Position numbers and translations under genes: made by a program. The notes below the pieces were generated by a model that made no database searches, was not told the origin of the DNA, and worked only from the letters and a program-made list of their open reading frames with translations. Below, one piece after another: positions 7,793 to 16,591 of a stretch of 64,000 nucleotides of DNA. The stretch covers positions 62,001 through 126,000 of the forward strand of contig NZ_LMNG01000032.1 of NCBI RefSeq assembly GCF_001423295.1, in the 5' to 3' direction. Origin of the DNA: Methylobacterium sp. Leaf112 (GTDB taxonomy: Bacteria > Pseudomonadota > Alphaproteobacteria > Rhizobiales > Beijerinckiaceae). Positions within the stretch are counted from its first letter, which is position 1, and every line of letters starts with the position of its first letter.

Positions 7793-9385
7793 TTGCTGCA
7801 GTCACGGGATGGCTTGCGGACTTTGTCCGGACGCCGGGTCATCATCGTCGGCGCCGGCCCCGGCGGCCTCGCCACGGCCCTGCTGCTGGCGCGGGCGGGC
7901 GTCCACGTCACGCTCCTTGAAAAGGACCCGGCGGTGGGCGGCCGGACCAAGACCGTCGAGGCCCCGGGCGGGTACCGCTTCGACATCGGACCGACCTTCT
8001 TCCTCTATCCACAGATTCTCGCCGACATCTTCGAGTCCTGCGGTGAGCGGCTGGAGGACCACGTCAAGCTCGAACGTCTCGATCCGCAATACCACCTCGT
8101 CTTCGAGGAGAATGGCGGGATCTCGGGCACGATCCAGGCCACCAACGACATGGCGCGCCTGGAGGCCGAGGTCGCCCGCATCGCGCCGGACGACGCCAAG
8201 AACGTGCGCAAGTTCTTCTCCGACAACCGGGTCAAGCTGAAGTTCTTCAAGCCGGTGCTGGAGCAGGCGTTCCACACCCTGCGCAGCATGGCCTCCCCGG
8301 CGATGATCGCCGCCCTGCCCCACCTCCATCCGGGGCGCAGCGTCGACAAGGACCTGCAGCGCTACTTCGCCGATCCGCGCGTGCGCCTCGCCTTCGCGTT
8401 CCAGACCAAATACCTCGGCATGTCGCCGTTCCGGTGCCCGAGCCTGTTCACCATCCTGTCGTTCCTCGAATACGAGCACGGGGTCTACCACCCCGTCGGC
8501 GGCTGCGGCGCCGTCTCGGAGGCCATGGCGGGGCTGGCGCGCCGCATGGGCGTCGACATCCGCCTCGGCGCCAGCGTCGACCGGGTGCTGTTCGAGGGCA
8601 AGAAGGCCTGCGGCGTCGTCTGCGGCGGGGAGACGATCCCTGCCGACGCGGTGGTGATCAACGGCGATTTCGCCAAGGTGATCCAGGATCTGGTCCCCCA
8701 GTCGCACCGCCCGCGCTGGCGCGACGCCAAGATCGAAAAGGCGCGCCTCTCGTGCTCGACCTTCATGCTCTATCTCGGGATCGAGGGCCCGGCGCCGGAG
8801 GCGCTCGGCCATCACACGATCCTGTTGTCGGAGGATTACGCCCGCAACATCCGCGAGATCACCGGTGGCACCCTGCCGATGCAGCCCTCGCTCTACGTCC
8901 AGCACGCCGGCTTCACCGACGGCGGCATGGCGCCCCCCGGCCACACGAGTCTCTACGTCCTCGTGCCGGTGCCGAACCTCAAGGCCGACATCGACTGGGC
9001 GACCACGCGGCAGACCTATCGCCGCCTCGTCCTCGACCGCTTGAAGATCCTCGGCCTCGGCGACATCGAGGAGCGCATCCGCTACGAGCGCATCGTCGAC
9101 CCGACGGAGTGGCGCGACGACTTCTTCGTCCACGAAGGCGCCACCTTCAACCTCGCCCACGACCTGATGCAGATGCTCTACTTCCGCCCGCACAACCGCT
9201 TCGGGCCCGGCCTCTACCTCGTCGGCGGCGGCACCCATCCGGGCTCGGGCCTGCCGGTGATCTACGAGGGCGCGCGCATCACCGCCCGCCTGCTCATCGA
9301 GGAGTTGTCGGCCGGCCGCGTCGGCGCAGAAGCGGCCGGCGTGCCGAACACGGCGCCGCTCGCCACCTCCGGCGACGCCGCGTGA
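7793..9385 (+). CDS. CrtI/CrtN/CrtP-type carotenoid desaturase or oxidase
   Basis: A 530-residue FAD-dependent enzyme beginning at TTG behind a GGGGAG motif. The N-terminal dinucleotide-binding motif VIIVGAGPGGLATALLLARAG and the family block GGRTKTVEAPGGYRFDIGPT are present, and a C-terminal FAD-contact block reads GLYLVGGGTHPGSGLPVI. The family includes phytoene and diapophytoene desaturases and 4,4'-diapocarotenoid oxidases. A second paralogue lies 3.5 kb downstream, along with acyltransferase and glycosyltransferase genes. That set matches a C30 glycosylated acyl-carotenoid route as in staphyloxanthin or Methylobacterium pigments. Which paralogue desaturates and which oxidises is not resolved. 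Confidence 0.85.
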   Translation: MLQSRDGLRTLSGRRVIIVGAGPGGLATALLLARAGVHVTLLEKDPAVGGRTKTVEAPGGYRFDIGPTFFLYPQILADIFESCGERLEDHVKLERLDPQYHLVFEENGGISGTIQATNDMARLEAEVARIAPDDAKNVRKFFSDNRVKLKFFKPVLEQAFHTLRSMASPAMIAALPHLHPGRSVDKDLQRYFADPRVRLAFAFQTKYLGMSPFRCPSLFTILSFLEYEHGVYHPVGGCGAVSEAMAGLARRMGVDIRLGASVDRVLFEGKKACGVVCGGETIPADAVVINGDFAKVIQDLVPQSHRPRWRDAKIEKARLSCSTFMLYLGIEGPAPEALGHHTILLSEDYARNIREITGGTLPMQPSLYVQHAGFTDGGMAPPGHTSLYVLVPVPNLKADIDWATTRQTYRRLVLDRLKILGLGDIEERIRYERIVDPTEWRDDFFVHEGATFNLAHDLMQMLYFRPHNRFGPGLYLVGGGTHPGSGLPVIYEGARITARLLIEELSAGRVGAEAAGVPNTAPLATSGDAA

Positions 9386-9813
9386 CGCATCTCATCGCGG
9401 GCGCCGCCTGCCTCGCCCTCTGCCTCATCGCCGGGTCCGCTCGGGCGGCCACCGTCGAGGTGACCGTGGATGGGATCGAGCCCGTGCCCTCCACACTCTA
9501 CGTCGCCCTGTGCCAGGGCGGCCTGTCGGAGGCCGAGTGCCGGACCGGCCAGGACGCGCCCGTGCGGGCCGCGAGCCAGCGCGTAGTGTTCGAGGGTGTG
9601 GCGCCCGGCGCCTACGCGGTGGCGGCGTTCCAGGACCTGAACGGCGACCGCCGCCTCGACCGCACCGGCCTCGGCCTGCCCACCGAGCCCTACGGCTTCT
9701 CCGGGGCGCCCGAGCGCACGGCCCGGCCGGATTTCGCCCGTGCCCAGATCGCCGTGCGCGAGCCCGGGCTGGCCTTGCGCGTGCGCCTGGTCCGCGCCCT
9801 GCCCCGCCGCTGA
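9382..9813 (+). CDS. DUF2141 exported protein of carotenoid locus
   Basis: A 143-residue protein starting at GTG and overlapping the preceding stop by four nt, which implies coupling. Residues 1-22 are a clear signal peptide (HLIAGAACLALCLIAGSARA). The mature protein has the DUF2141 pattern, with GVAPGAYAVAAFQDLNGD and a glycine-rich C-terminal half. DUF2141 proteins are small periplasmic or outer-membrane beta proteins that recur next to carotenoid genes; their biochemical role is unknown. Position suggests a part in pigment placement or export. Confidence 0.75.
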   Translation: MTHLIAGAACLALCLIAGSARAATVEVTVDGIEPVPSTLYVALCQGGLSEAECRTGQDAPVRAASQRVVFEGVAPGAYAVAAFQDLNGDRRLDRTGLGLPTEPYGFSGAPERTARPDFARAQIAVREPGLALRVRLVRALPRR

Positions 9814-9821
9814 CCGCCCCC

Positions 9822-10871
9822 GTGCCGTCCGACGCACCCCTGGTCGTGGTCCGGGGGGCCACCCTGAACTACCGCGACCGGCGCGTCCTCGACGGCGTCG
9901 ACCTCGACCTGTGCGCCGGCCGCACCGTGGCGCTGCTCGGCCCCAACGGGGCCGGCAAGACCTCCCTCATGCGCCTCGTCGCCGGGCGCCTCGCCCCGCA
10001 GGCCGGCAGCGTGCGCATCGCCGGGTGCGATCCGTTCGCGACCCACGCCGCCCGCCGGGCCATCGGCTGGGTGCCCCAGGACATCGCCCTCTATCCCCGC
10101 CTCACGGTGGCGGAGAACCTCGACGTGTTCGCCCGCTTGGCCGGCCTTTCGCGGCACGCGCGTCGCGCCGCACTGGCGGAGGCCCTCGACCTCACGGACA
10201 TCGCCGACGTCGCCGGGCGCCCCGTCGGCCTGCTGTCGGGGGGCTACCAGCGCCGGGTCAACATCGCCGCGAGCCTCATGGCCCGGCCCCGCCTCGTTCT
10301 CCTCGACGAGCCGACGCAGGGGGTCGATCTCCACGCCCGCGCGGCGATCCACGCCGTGCTGGAGCGCCTGCGCCGCGAGGGCGCCGCCCTCCTCGTCGCC
10401 ACCCACGACTTCGCCGAGGCCGAGCGCCTCGCCGACCGGGCGGCCTTCCTCGCGCGAGGCCGCATCGTACGCGAGGGCGCCCTGCCCGACCTCCTGGGCC
10501 GCCTCCGCGACGGCGCCCCCGAGCACGAGATCGCGTTGTCCAGCCCCGCCCTGGGCCCCGCCGAAGCGGCCCTGCGGCGCGCCGGATTCGGCCCCGTGGA
10601 CACCGGCCTGACCTGGCGGGCGCATCCGGGCGCCGGCTCGCGCCTCGAAGCCGCCGGCCAGTGCCTCGAAGCCGCCGGCCAGTGCCTCGAAGCCGCCGGC
10701 CCGCGCCTCGACGCGGCCGCCTTGCTCGCCGCCCTGCGTGCCGAGGGCGTCCCCGTCGCCGAGATCCGCATCCGCGCGCCCGGCCTCGAGGCGGTCTACC
10801 GCGACGCCCTCGGCCTGTGGGACCCGGCCGACCCCGTCCGCCTTCGCCGCCAGGAGAGCGTCGCGTCATGA
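9822..10871 (+). CDS. ABC-2 exporter ATP-binding protein with C-terminal repeat
   Basis: A 349-residue ABC ATPase from a GTG start nine nt after the DUF2141 stop. Walker A GPNGAGKTS, the LSGG signature (LLSGGYQRR) and Walker B LVLLDEPTQG followed by the switch His (THDF) are all visible. After residue 230 comes a C-terminal regulatory extension, typical of ABC-2 drug or lipid exporters. Within it are three tandem copies of LEAAGQC. The gene overlaps the permease by ATGA. The exported compound is unknown; its place between carotenoid genes suggests a lipid or pigment. Confidence 0.85.
   Translation: MPSDAPLVVVRGATLNYRDRRVLDGVDLDLCAGRTVALLGPNGAGKTSLMRLVAGRLAPQAGSVRIAGCDPFATHAARRAIGWVPQDIALYPRLTVAENLDVFARLAGLSRHARRAALAEALDLTDIADVAGRPVGLLSGGYQRRVNIAASLMARPRLVLLDEPTQGVDLHARAAIHAVLERLRREGAALLVATHDFAEAERLADRAAFLARGRIVREGALPDLLGRLRDGAPEHEIALSSPALGPAEAALRRAGFGPVDTGLTWRAHPGAGSRLEAAGQCLEAAGQCLEAAGPRLDAAALLAALRAEGVPVAEIRIRAPGLEAVYRDALGLWDPADPVRLRRQESVAS
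10643..10705 (+). repeat. 21-bp tandem repeat, three units, coding
   Basis: Three almost identical 21-bp units (unit begins cctcgaagccgccggccag) encode LEAAGQC, LEAAGQC and LEAAGPR in the C-terminal extension of the ABC ATPase. The unit length preserves the reading frame. Confidence 0.9.
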
Positions 10872-12070
10872 TCGCCGCCGCCTTCCGGGTGATGCTGCTC
10901 GGCCTCGTGCGCGACCGCGCCGCCCTGGTCATGGCCTTCGTGCTGCCGACCGTGATCTTCGTGATCTTCGCCGCGATCTTCTCCGGCGCGATCGGCGAGC
11001 GCATCCGCATCCATCTCGGTCTCGTCGACCTCGCCCGGACGGCGACGACGGAGCGCCTCGTCACCGCCCTGGAGGCCGACCCGACGCTTCGGATCGCACG
11101 CCTGTCCGTCAGCGACGTCGCGGGTGCCACCGCCGCCGTGCGCCGGGGCGAGGTCGACGTCGCCCTGGTCCTGCGCGGCGACCTCGATGCCGCCCCGGCC
11201 GGCGCCGCCCCGGCCGACCAGCCCGTGGTGCTCGTCGAGAACCCGGCACGGGCGCTGGCCACCCCCATCGCGCTCGGCCAGTTCCAGCGGGTGCTGAACG
11301 CGGCCCTGCCGGACGTGGTGCTGGCCCGGATCGTCGCCGACGTGGAGCGGACGGGCAAGATCGGCGCCGACGAGCGCGCCTTCCTGACCCAGGCCTTCGC
11401 CGAGCAGCGCGCCCGCAAGGAGCCGTTCTCCTTCGCGTCCCTGGTGGAGCTGCGCACCACGGCCACGGGCGGCGGCAACGACCGGGTGAGCTACTACGCG
11501 GGCGCCATCGCGGCGGTGTTCCTGCTGTTCGCCGCCATGCAGGGGGCGATGTCCCTGGTGGAGGAGCGCCAGGGCGGCCTCGCCGACCGCCTCACCGCGG
11601 CTCCCGGCGGCCTCGCCGTCATCGTGCTCGGCAAGTTCGCCTTCCTGGTCGTCCAGGGCATGCTCCAGGCCGGGCTGATCTTCGCCGCCGCGAGCCTCTT
11701 GCACGGCGTCGACCTGAAGCCCCACTGGGGGGCGTGGCTCGTCACCACGTTCCTCGTCGCCGCCATGGCGGCCGGACTGGCGCTGGCCGCCTGCGCCGCC
11801 GCCGCCACCCGCCAGCAGGCGCACCTCGCCTCGACCTTCGGCGTCCTCCTGCTGTCGGCGGTGGGCGGCAGCATGGTCCCGCGCTTCCTCATGCCGCCCT
11901 GGCTGCAGCAGGCGGGCTGGTTCACCCCCAACGCCTGGGCCATCGAGGCCTACCAGACCGCGCTCGGTGAAGGCGTCTCCGCCGCCCTGCCCGCCTGGGG
12001 CGTGATGATCGCGGTCGCGGCGGTGAGTTTGGTGGCGGCCGTGGGGCTGGTTTCGCGCCGGGTGACGTGA
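10868..12070 (+). CDS. ABC-2 type exporter permease
   Basis: A 400-residue membrane protein with the DrrB/YhfB-type layout: one N-terminal helix (residues 17-42), an extracytoplasmic domain of about 180 residues, then five C-terminal helices. The block SLVEERQGGLADRLTAAP matches the conserved cytoplasmic coupling segment of ABC-2 permeases. It overlaps the ATPase gene by ATGA, so the two form one half-size exporter pair. A strong candidate cargo is a carotenoid precursor or envelope lipid, but that is inference from position only. Confidence 0.85.
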   Translation: MIAAAFRVMLLGLVRDRAALVMAFVLPTVIFVIFAAIFSGAIGERIRIHLGLVDLARTATTERLVTALEADPTLRIARLSVSDVAGATAAVRRGEVDVALVLRGDLDAAPAGAAPADQPVVLVENPARALATPIALGQFQRVLNAALPDVVLARIVADVERTGKIGADERAFLTQAFAEQRARKEPFSFASLVELRTTATGGGNDRVSYYAGAIAAVFLLFAAMQGAMSLVEERQGGLADRLTAAPGGLAVIVLGKFAFLVVQGMLQAGLIFAAASLLHGVDLKPHWGAWLVTTFLVAAMAAGLALAACAAAATRQQAHLASTFGVLLLSAVGGSMVPRFLMPPWLQQAGWFTPNAWAIEAYQTALGEGVSAALPAWGVMIAVAAVSLVAAVGLVSRRVT

Positions 12071-12134
12071 GGGGGGCTCTCGTTGAAGTTGTGGCGCACA
12101 CGTGGCATCGTGCGCGACGATGATGGAGCCTTCG

Positions 12135-12401
12135 ATGGCCGATTCCCGCTTCCGATCGATCGAGTCCGCGCTGACGGACATCGTCAGGGATGAACGTATC
12201 CTCGGGGGAACACCCGTGCTGGCGGGCACGCGTATTCCGGCCGAGAACATCGCCGCCTATCTTCGCGTCGGCCACACGCCCCTGGAGATCCGGGCCGATT
12301 ATCCCGCCCTGCCGGCCGATGGGATCGCGGCTGTCGAGGCCTGGGCCGCCGTCGAATACGGGTCCGATTGGAAGTCCGCGGTGGTCAACGCCCGCGCGTG
12401 A
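12135..12401 (+). CDS. DUF433 antitoxin-like protein
   Basis: An 88-residue DUF433 protein. The family pattern is visible as ILGGTPVLAGTRIPAENIAAYLRVGHTPLEI, a winged-helix type DNA-binding module found in VapB-like antitoxins. The ATG at 12135 has GGAG at a seven-nt spacing; two earlier ATG codons at 12120 and 12123 are less well placed. The next gene overlaps by four nt and encodes a DUF5615 PIN-like protein. DUF433/DUF5615 pairs are a recognised toxin-antitoxin arrangement, with this gene as antitoxin and probable autorepressor. Confidence 0.8.
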   Translation: MADSRFRSIESALTDIVRDERILGGTPVLAGTRIPAENIAAYLRVGHTPLEIRADYPALPADGIAAVEAWAAVEYGSDWKSAVVNARA

Positions 12402-12763
12402 TACGACTGCTGATCGACGAATGTCTCTCGACCGCCCTCGTGGCCGTCGCCCGCGAATGCGGTTACTCCGTCGATCACGTCAGCTACCTGGGCCTCGCGG
12501 GGTATCAGGATCGGAGCCTGATCCCCGTGATCGAAGCGGGCGATTATTGCTTCGTCACCAACAACCGCTTGGATTTCCTGCGTCTCTATGGGCGCCAATC
12601 CTTGCACAACGGCTTGATCGTGATCGTGCCGAACACCCACCGCAGGGCACAGATCGAACTCTTCGGACGCGTGCTCGATGCCCTGAGCGATGGACTCGAT
12701 CTCATCAATCATGTTCTGGAGATCGAGGCCGACGGCCGCATCACCTACGCTCCTCTACCGTGA
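12398..12763 (+). CDS. DUF5615 PIN-like toxin
   Basis: A 121-residue protein starting at GTG that overlaps the antitoxin stop (GTGA). The N-terminal LLIDECLS motif with Asp7-Glu8 is the hallmark of DUF5615/Mut7-C-like PIN domains, and FVTNNRLDFLRL supplies the second acidic patch. Such proteins are predicted ribonucleases neutralised by the DUF433 partner. The pair is bounded by the exporter gene on the left and the second carotenoid desaturase on the right, so it looks like an insertion in the pigment locus. Confidence 0.78.
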   Translation: MIRLLIDECLSTALVAVARECGYSVDHVSYLGLAGYQDRSLIPVIEAGDYCFVTNNRLDFLRLYGRQSLHNGLIVIVPNTHRRAQIELFGRVLDALSDGLDLINHVLEIEADGRITYAPLP

Positions 12764-12910
12764 CAGGGCTAATCTAAGACAGGGCCAAGCGTCGGATCGT
12801 CGGTCGCGCCTCCACGCCGCCGCGACGGGGTAACGCGTTGACCCCCGTCGCCGGCGGCCTAGCTTCGATCGTACAGAGCGGCTTTCGTCCGCACCGGGAG
12901 TAACGTGAAC

Positions 12911-14452
12911 ATGCGGGCTGGGTCTTCGGTCGCCGTCGTCGGCGCGGGGTTGGGCGGCCTCGCGGCGGCCTGCGTGAGTGCGGCGCGCGGCCACACGGTC
13001 ACGCTCTACGACAAGAACGACTGGCTCGGCGGCAAGGCGGCGGTGCTGCACGAGGGCGGGTTCCGGTTCGACATGGGACCGACCATCCTCACGGTACCGA
13101 AGGTGCTGGAGCGCATCTTCCAGGAGGCCGGGCGCGACATCCGCGACTACCTCGACCTGCGCCGCCTCGATCCGCAATGGCGCTGCTTCTTCGACGACGA
13201 CACCCGGATCGACCTCATGGCCGACGTGCCCACCATGGCGGCCTCCATGGACCGGTTCGCCCCGGGCACGGGCGCCGGGGAGGGCTACACGAAGTTCATC
13301 GAGATCTCCGAGCACCTGCACGGCGTCTCGAACAAGTTCTTCTTCTGGAAGGCGGTAGAGGACCTGTTCGACACCATCGACATCCGGGCCAACATGAACC
13401 CCGGGACCCTGCGGGACGTGCTGTCCCTGCGCATGGGCTCCTCGGTGGCCGGCACCATCCGGTCCAAGGTCAAGGACGCGCGCCTCGCCCAGATGCTCGA
13501 CCACTTCGTGCAGTATGTCGGCTCGTCGCCCTACGGCGCGCCGGCGGTGCTCTGCGCCATCGCCCACATGCAGACGGCCGAAGGCGTGTGGTACCCCATG
13601 GGCGGCACCCGCGCGGTGGCCGAGGCGTTGTCGAAGCTCGCCGGCGAGCTCGGCGCCACCCTGCGGCCGGGCGACGAGGTCACGGGCATCGCCATCGAGA
13701 ACGGCGCCGTGAAGGGCGTGCGGACCGCCGCCGGCACCACGCCGTTCGACGCCGTGATCTCCAACATGGACAGCGTGCGGACCTACCGCGAGCTCGTCGG
13801 CGGCGCCGTCGGCAAGGCCTACGAGAAGAAGTCCTTCGAGCCGGCCTGTTCGGGCGTGGTGCTCTACCTCGGGTTAAACAAGCGCTACGACCACCTCAGC
13901 CACCACGACTTCGTCTTCTCCCGCAACCCGGAGGAGGAGTTCGACTACATCTACCGCAAGGGCGAGCCGGCGCCGGATCCGACGGCCTACCTCGCCGCCC
14001 CCTCCTCCACCGATCCGAGCGTGGCGCCGGAGGGCGGCGAGGCCCTCTACGTCCTCGTCCACACGCCCTACCTCCGGCCGCATCACGACTGGTCGAAGAT
14101 GTTCCCGGCCTACCGGCAGGTGATCCTCGACAAGCTGAAGCGCACGGCCGGCATGCCGGACCTGGAGGAGCGCATCGTCGTCGAGCGCCACCTCACGCCG
14201 CAGGACATCCACGAGCGCTACAAGGTCTTGAACGGGGCGATCTACGGCCTCGCCTCCCACGGCAAGTTCATGGGCGCGTTCAAGCCCGGCAACCGATCGC
14301 GGCAGGTGCGGGGGCTCTACCTCGCCGGCGGCGCGGCTCATCCCGGCCCCGGCATGCCCATGGTGATGATGTCGGGCTGGATCGCGGCCGACGCCCACGA
14401 TACCGATGCCCAGACGATCGCGTCCCTCGAAGGGAACCGGGCGAGCGCTTAG
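12911..14452 (+). CDS. CrtI/CrtN-type carotenoid desaturase
   Basis: A 513-residue FAD enzyme, paralogous to the gene at 7793. It has the dinucleotide motif VAVVGAGLGGLAAACVSAARG, the GGKAAVLHEGGFRFDMGPTI block and the C-terminal LYLAGGAAHPGPGMPMV. The catalytic region keeps the family GGTRAVAEAL motif. The ATG is ten nt after GGGAG; a GTG six nt upstream is the alternative start. The next gene begins 11 nt downstream. It probably converts diapophytoene or squalene to a conjugated C30 backbone, or oxidises the termini. Assignment between CrtN and CrtP roles needs alignment. Confidence 0.85.
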   Translation: MRAGSSVAVVGAGLGGLAAACVSAARGHTVTLYDKNDWLGGKAAVLHEGGFRFDMGPTILTVPKVLERIFQEAGRDIRDYLDLRRLDPQWRCFFDDDTRIDLMADVPTMAASMDRFAPGTGAGEGYTKFIEISEHLHGVSNKFFFWKAVEDLFDTIDIRANMNPGTLRDVLSLRMGSSVAGTIRSKVKDARLAQMLDHFVQYVGSSPYGAPAVLCAIAHMQTAEGVWYPMGGTRAVAEALSKLAGELGATLRPGDEVTGIAIENGAVKGVRTAAGTTPFDAVISNMDSVRTYRELVGGAVGKAYEKKSFEPACSGVVLYLGLNKRYDHLSHHDFVFSRNPEEEFDYIYRKGEPAPDPTAYLAAPSSTDPSVAPEGGEALYVLVHTPYLRPHHDWSKMFPAYRQVILDKLKRTAGMPDLEERIVVERHLTPQDIHERYKVLNGAIYGLASHGKFMGAFKPGNRSRQVRGLYLAGGAAHPGPGMPMVMMSGWIAADAHDTDAQTIASLEGNRASA

Positions 14453-14462
14453 GGACCGGACG

Positions 14463-15272
14463 GTGTCGGCCCCGGCCCGCTCGCGGTTCGTATGGCGGTT
14501 CATGGTCGGTTATTTCGACCGGTTCCTGCGCCGCCACATGAACGCCCTGCGCCTCGCGCGCTGGGGCGTGCCGGATTGCGCCGGCCATCCCGGGCCCGTC
14601 GTGGTCTATTGCAACCACCCGGCCTGGTGGGATGCCGCCGTGGTGATCCTGCTCGCCGGGCGGCTGTTTCCGAAGCGCGCGAGCTACGCGCCGTTCGATG
14701 CCCGGATGCTGGCGCGCTACGCGATCTTCGCCCGCATCGGTGCCTTCCCGGTGGACCTCGACTCGGCGCGCGGCGCGGCCCAGTTCCTCCGCTCGTCGCG
14801 AAACATCCTGGCGCAGCCGGATGCGATGATGTGGATCACCGCACAGGGGCGCTTCGCCGATGTCCGCGCTCGGCCCCTGGACCTCCGGGGCGGCGTCGCC
14901 CGCCTGCCCGAACTCGGACCCGACACCCTGTTCGTGCCCCTCGCCCTCGATTACGCCTTCTGGGAGGAGCGCGGCGCCGAGGCTTGCGCCGCCTTCGGCG
15001 CGCCGATCCGAGCTTGCGACCTCCAGTCCCTCCCCCGGCCCGAGCGCCTCGCCCGCATGGAGGAGGCGCTGACGGCGACCCTCGACCGCCTCGCCGCCGA
15101 CGTCATCGCCCGTGACCCCGCCCGCTTCACCGCCCTCGTCTCGGGCGCCAAGGGGGTCGGGGGCGTGTACGATTGGGGACGGCGCTTGCGCGCGGCCCTG
15201 ACGGGGCGCCGCTTCGAGCCCGCCCACCGCGTCGAGGAAGATCTGTTGCGCGAGAAAGACCGCACGCCGTGA
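14463..15272 (+). CDS. lysophospholipid-type acyltransferase of carotenoid locus
   Basis: A 269-residue PlsC-fold acyltransferase from a GTG with AGGGA seven nt upstream. Motif I NHPAWWD (HxxxxD) and the glycine-containing motif TAQGRFAD are present. The family moves acyl groups from acyl-CoA or ACP to a hydroxyl. Its place between a carotenoid desaturase and a glycosyltransferase suggests it acylates the sugar of a glycosyl carotenoid, analogous to CrtO of staphyloxanthin synthesis. The end overlaps the next start by GTGA. Substrate assignment is inferred from context. Confidence 0.75.
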   Translation: MSAPARSRFVWRFMVGYFDRFLRRHMNALRLARWGVPDCAGHPGPVVVYCNHPAWWDAAVVILLAGRLFPKRASYAPFDARMLARYAIFARIGAFPVDLDSARGAAQFLRSSRNILAQPDAMMWITAQGRFADVRARPLDLRGGVARLPELGPDTLFVPLALDYAFWEERGAEACAAFGAPIRACDLQSLPRPERLARMEEALTATLDRLAADVIARDPARFTALVSGAKGVGGVYDWGRRLRAALTGRRFEPAHRVEEDLLREKDRTP

Positions 15273-16591
15273 TCCTCGCCCTCGCGATCGCTTCGGTGCT
15301 GCTTGCCCTCCTGCCGGCTATTCTCACCGCCGTGAACCTGTTCGCCCTGCGCACGCCGGTGCCCGACACCGCTCGCCTTCCGGTGTCGGGTGGGAGCCAC
15401 GGGTCCCCACACCTTCCAGGAGAGGGACAGGGTGAGGTGTGTGGATTGTCCGGAGATGTCCCACACCTCACCCCAGCCCTCTCCTTGCAGGAGAGGGGGG
15501 CGCTCGCGGCTCACGGCGCCCCATCGCCGACGTCTGAATCCCATCAGCCGGGCGCTGACAACGAAGCGCCCCGCGTGTCGATCCTCATCCCGGCCCGGGA
15601 CGAGGCCGCCACCATCGCCCACACCGTGCGGGCGGCGCTCGCCAGCACGGGCGTCGCTATCGAGGTGCTGGTGGGCGACGACCATTCCACCGACGCTACC
15701 GCCGCCATCGTGCGCGACATCGCCGCCACCGACCCGCGCCTGCGGCTCGTGGCGATCCCGCCCCTGGCCGAGGGCTGGACGGGGAAGAATCACGCCTGCG
15801 CGGTGCTGGCCGGGGCGGCACGCGGGGCGCACCTGCTGTTCATCGACGCCGACGTGACCCTGGCGGCGGCGGCGGCGGCGGCGCTGGCCGCCTACGCCGT
15901 CCGCACGGAGTCCGCCCTCGTCAGCGCGGTACCGCGTCAGCGCATGGGGACGCTCGGCGAATGGCTCACGGTGCCGATGATCGGCTTCCTCCTCGTGGGC
16001 TACCTGCCGGTGCCGATGATGCGCGCCTCCCTCCGCGCGTCCCTCGGGGCGGCCTGCGGCCAGCTCGTCCTCGTCGACCGGTCGATCTACGCCGCCACCG
16101 GCGGGCACGGCGCCATCCGGGGCTTCCTCCACGACGGCGTGCTGCTGGCCCGTACCTTGCGCGGGGCGGGCCACCGCACCGATCTCGTGGCCGGGCACGC
16201 GCTCGCCACCTGCCGGATGTACCGGACCTGGCGCGAGTGCTGGGCCGGCTTCTCGAAGAACGCCCACGAGGGCATGGCGACGCCGCGCGCCTTGCCCGTC
16301 TGGACCGGGCTGCTGTTCACCGCCCACATCCTGCCGGTGCTGCTGCTGGTCCTGTTCGGCTTCGGCCTCGTCGCGCCCGGGGCGGCGGCCCTTGCGCTCG
16401 TCGCCTTCCTGTTCTCCCTCGGCACGCGCGCCGCGATCACGCGCGCCATGCGCGAGCCCCTCGTGACGATCCCGCTGCATCCCGTCGCCGTCGCCGTCGC
16501 CCTGGCGATCCAGTGGAACGTGCTCCTGCGCCGCAAGGCCGCCGGCGCCGCCGTGTGGAAGGGCCGGAGCTACCCGCTGAACGGGGCCTGA
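15269..16591 (+). CDS. family 2 glycosyltransferase with in-frame palindromic insertion
   Basis: A 440-residue GT-A glycosyltransferase similar to CrtQ/HpnB-type enzymes. A first hydrophobic helix (residues 1-25) precedes the catalytic domain, which starts VSILIPARDEAATIAHTV and contains the nucleotide-sugar site FIDADVTLA. C-terminal membrane helices follow. Between the first helix and the catalytic domain, about 65 residues are encoded by a long palindromic element (15418-15497) and its flanks. This segment is absent from the normal layout of the family but keeps the frame. GTGA overlap with the acyltransferase implies coupling. It probably adds the sugar to a C30 carotenoid acid. Confidence 0.82.
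   Translation: MILALAIASVLLALLPAILTAVNLFALRTPVPDTARLPVSGGSHGSPHLPGEGQGEVCGLSGDVPHLTPALSLQERGALAAHGAPSPTSESHQPGADNEAPRVSILIPARDEAATIAHTVRAALASTGVAIEVLVGDDHSTDATAAIVRDIAATDPRLRLVAIPPLAEGWTGKNHACAVLAGAARGAHLLFIDADVTLAAAAAAALAAYAVRTESALVSAVPRQRMGTLGEWLTVPMIGFLLVGYLPVPMMRASLRASLGAACGQLVLVDRSIYAATGGHGAIRGFLHDGVLLARTLRGAGHRTDLVAGHALATCRMYRTWRECWAGFSKNAHEGMATPRALPVWTGLLFTAHILPVLLLVLFGFGLVAPGAAALALVAFLFSLGTRAAITRAMREPLVTIPLHPVAVAVALAIQWNVLLRRKAAGAAVWKGRSYPLNGA
15418..15497. repeat. palindromic repeat element, copy A, inside a coding sequence
   Basis: Two arms, 15418-15441 and 15462-15485, are inverted copies over 24 nt with three mismatches around a 20-nt loop. The right arm is continued by a second, smaller hairpin CCCTCTCCT-tgc-AGGAGAGGG. 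The same architecture occurs at 23531-23611, and the small hairpin recurs at 45868-45888. Here the element is translated as part of the glycosyltransferase. Confidence 0.88.

Noticed and set aside
7793..14452. Possibility that the two FAD enzymes are squalene-hopene or zeta-carotene enzymes
   Set aside because: Both have CrtI-family dinucleotide and C-terminal motifs; neither has cyclase QW motifs nor plant-type zeta-carotene desaturase features.
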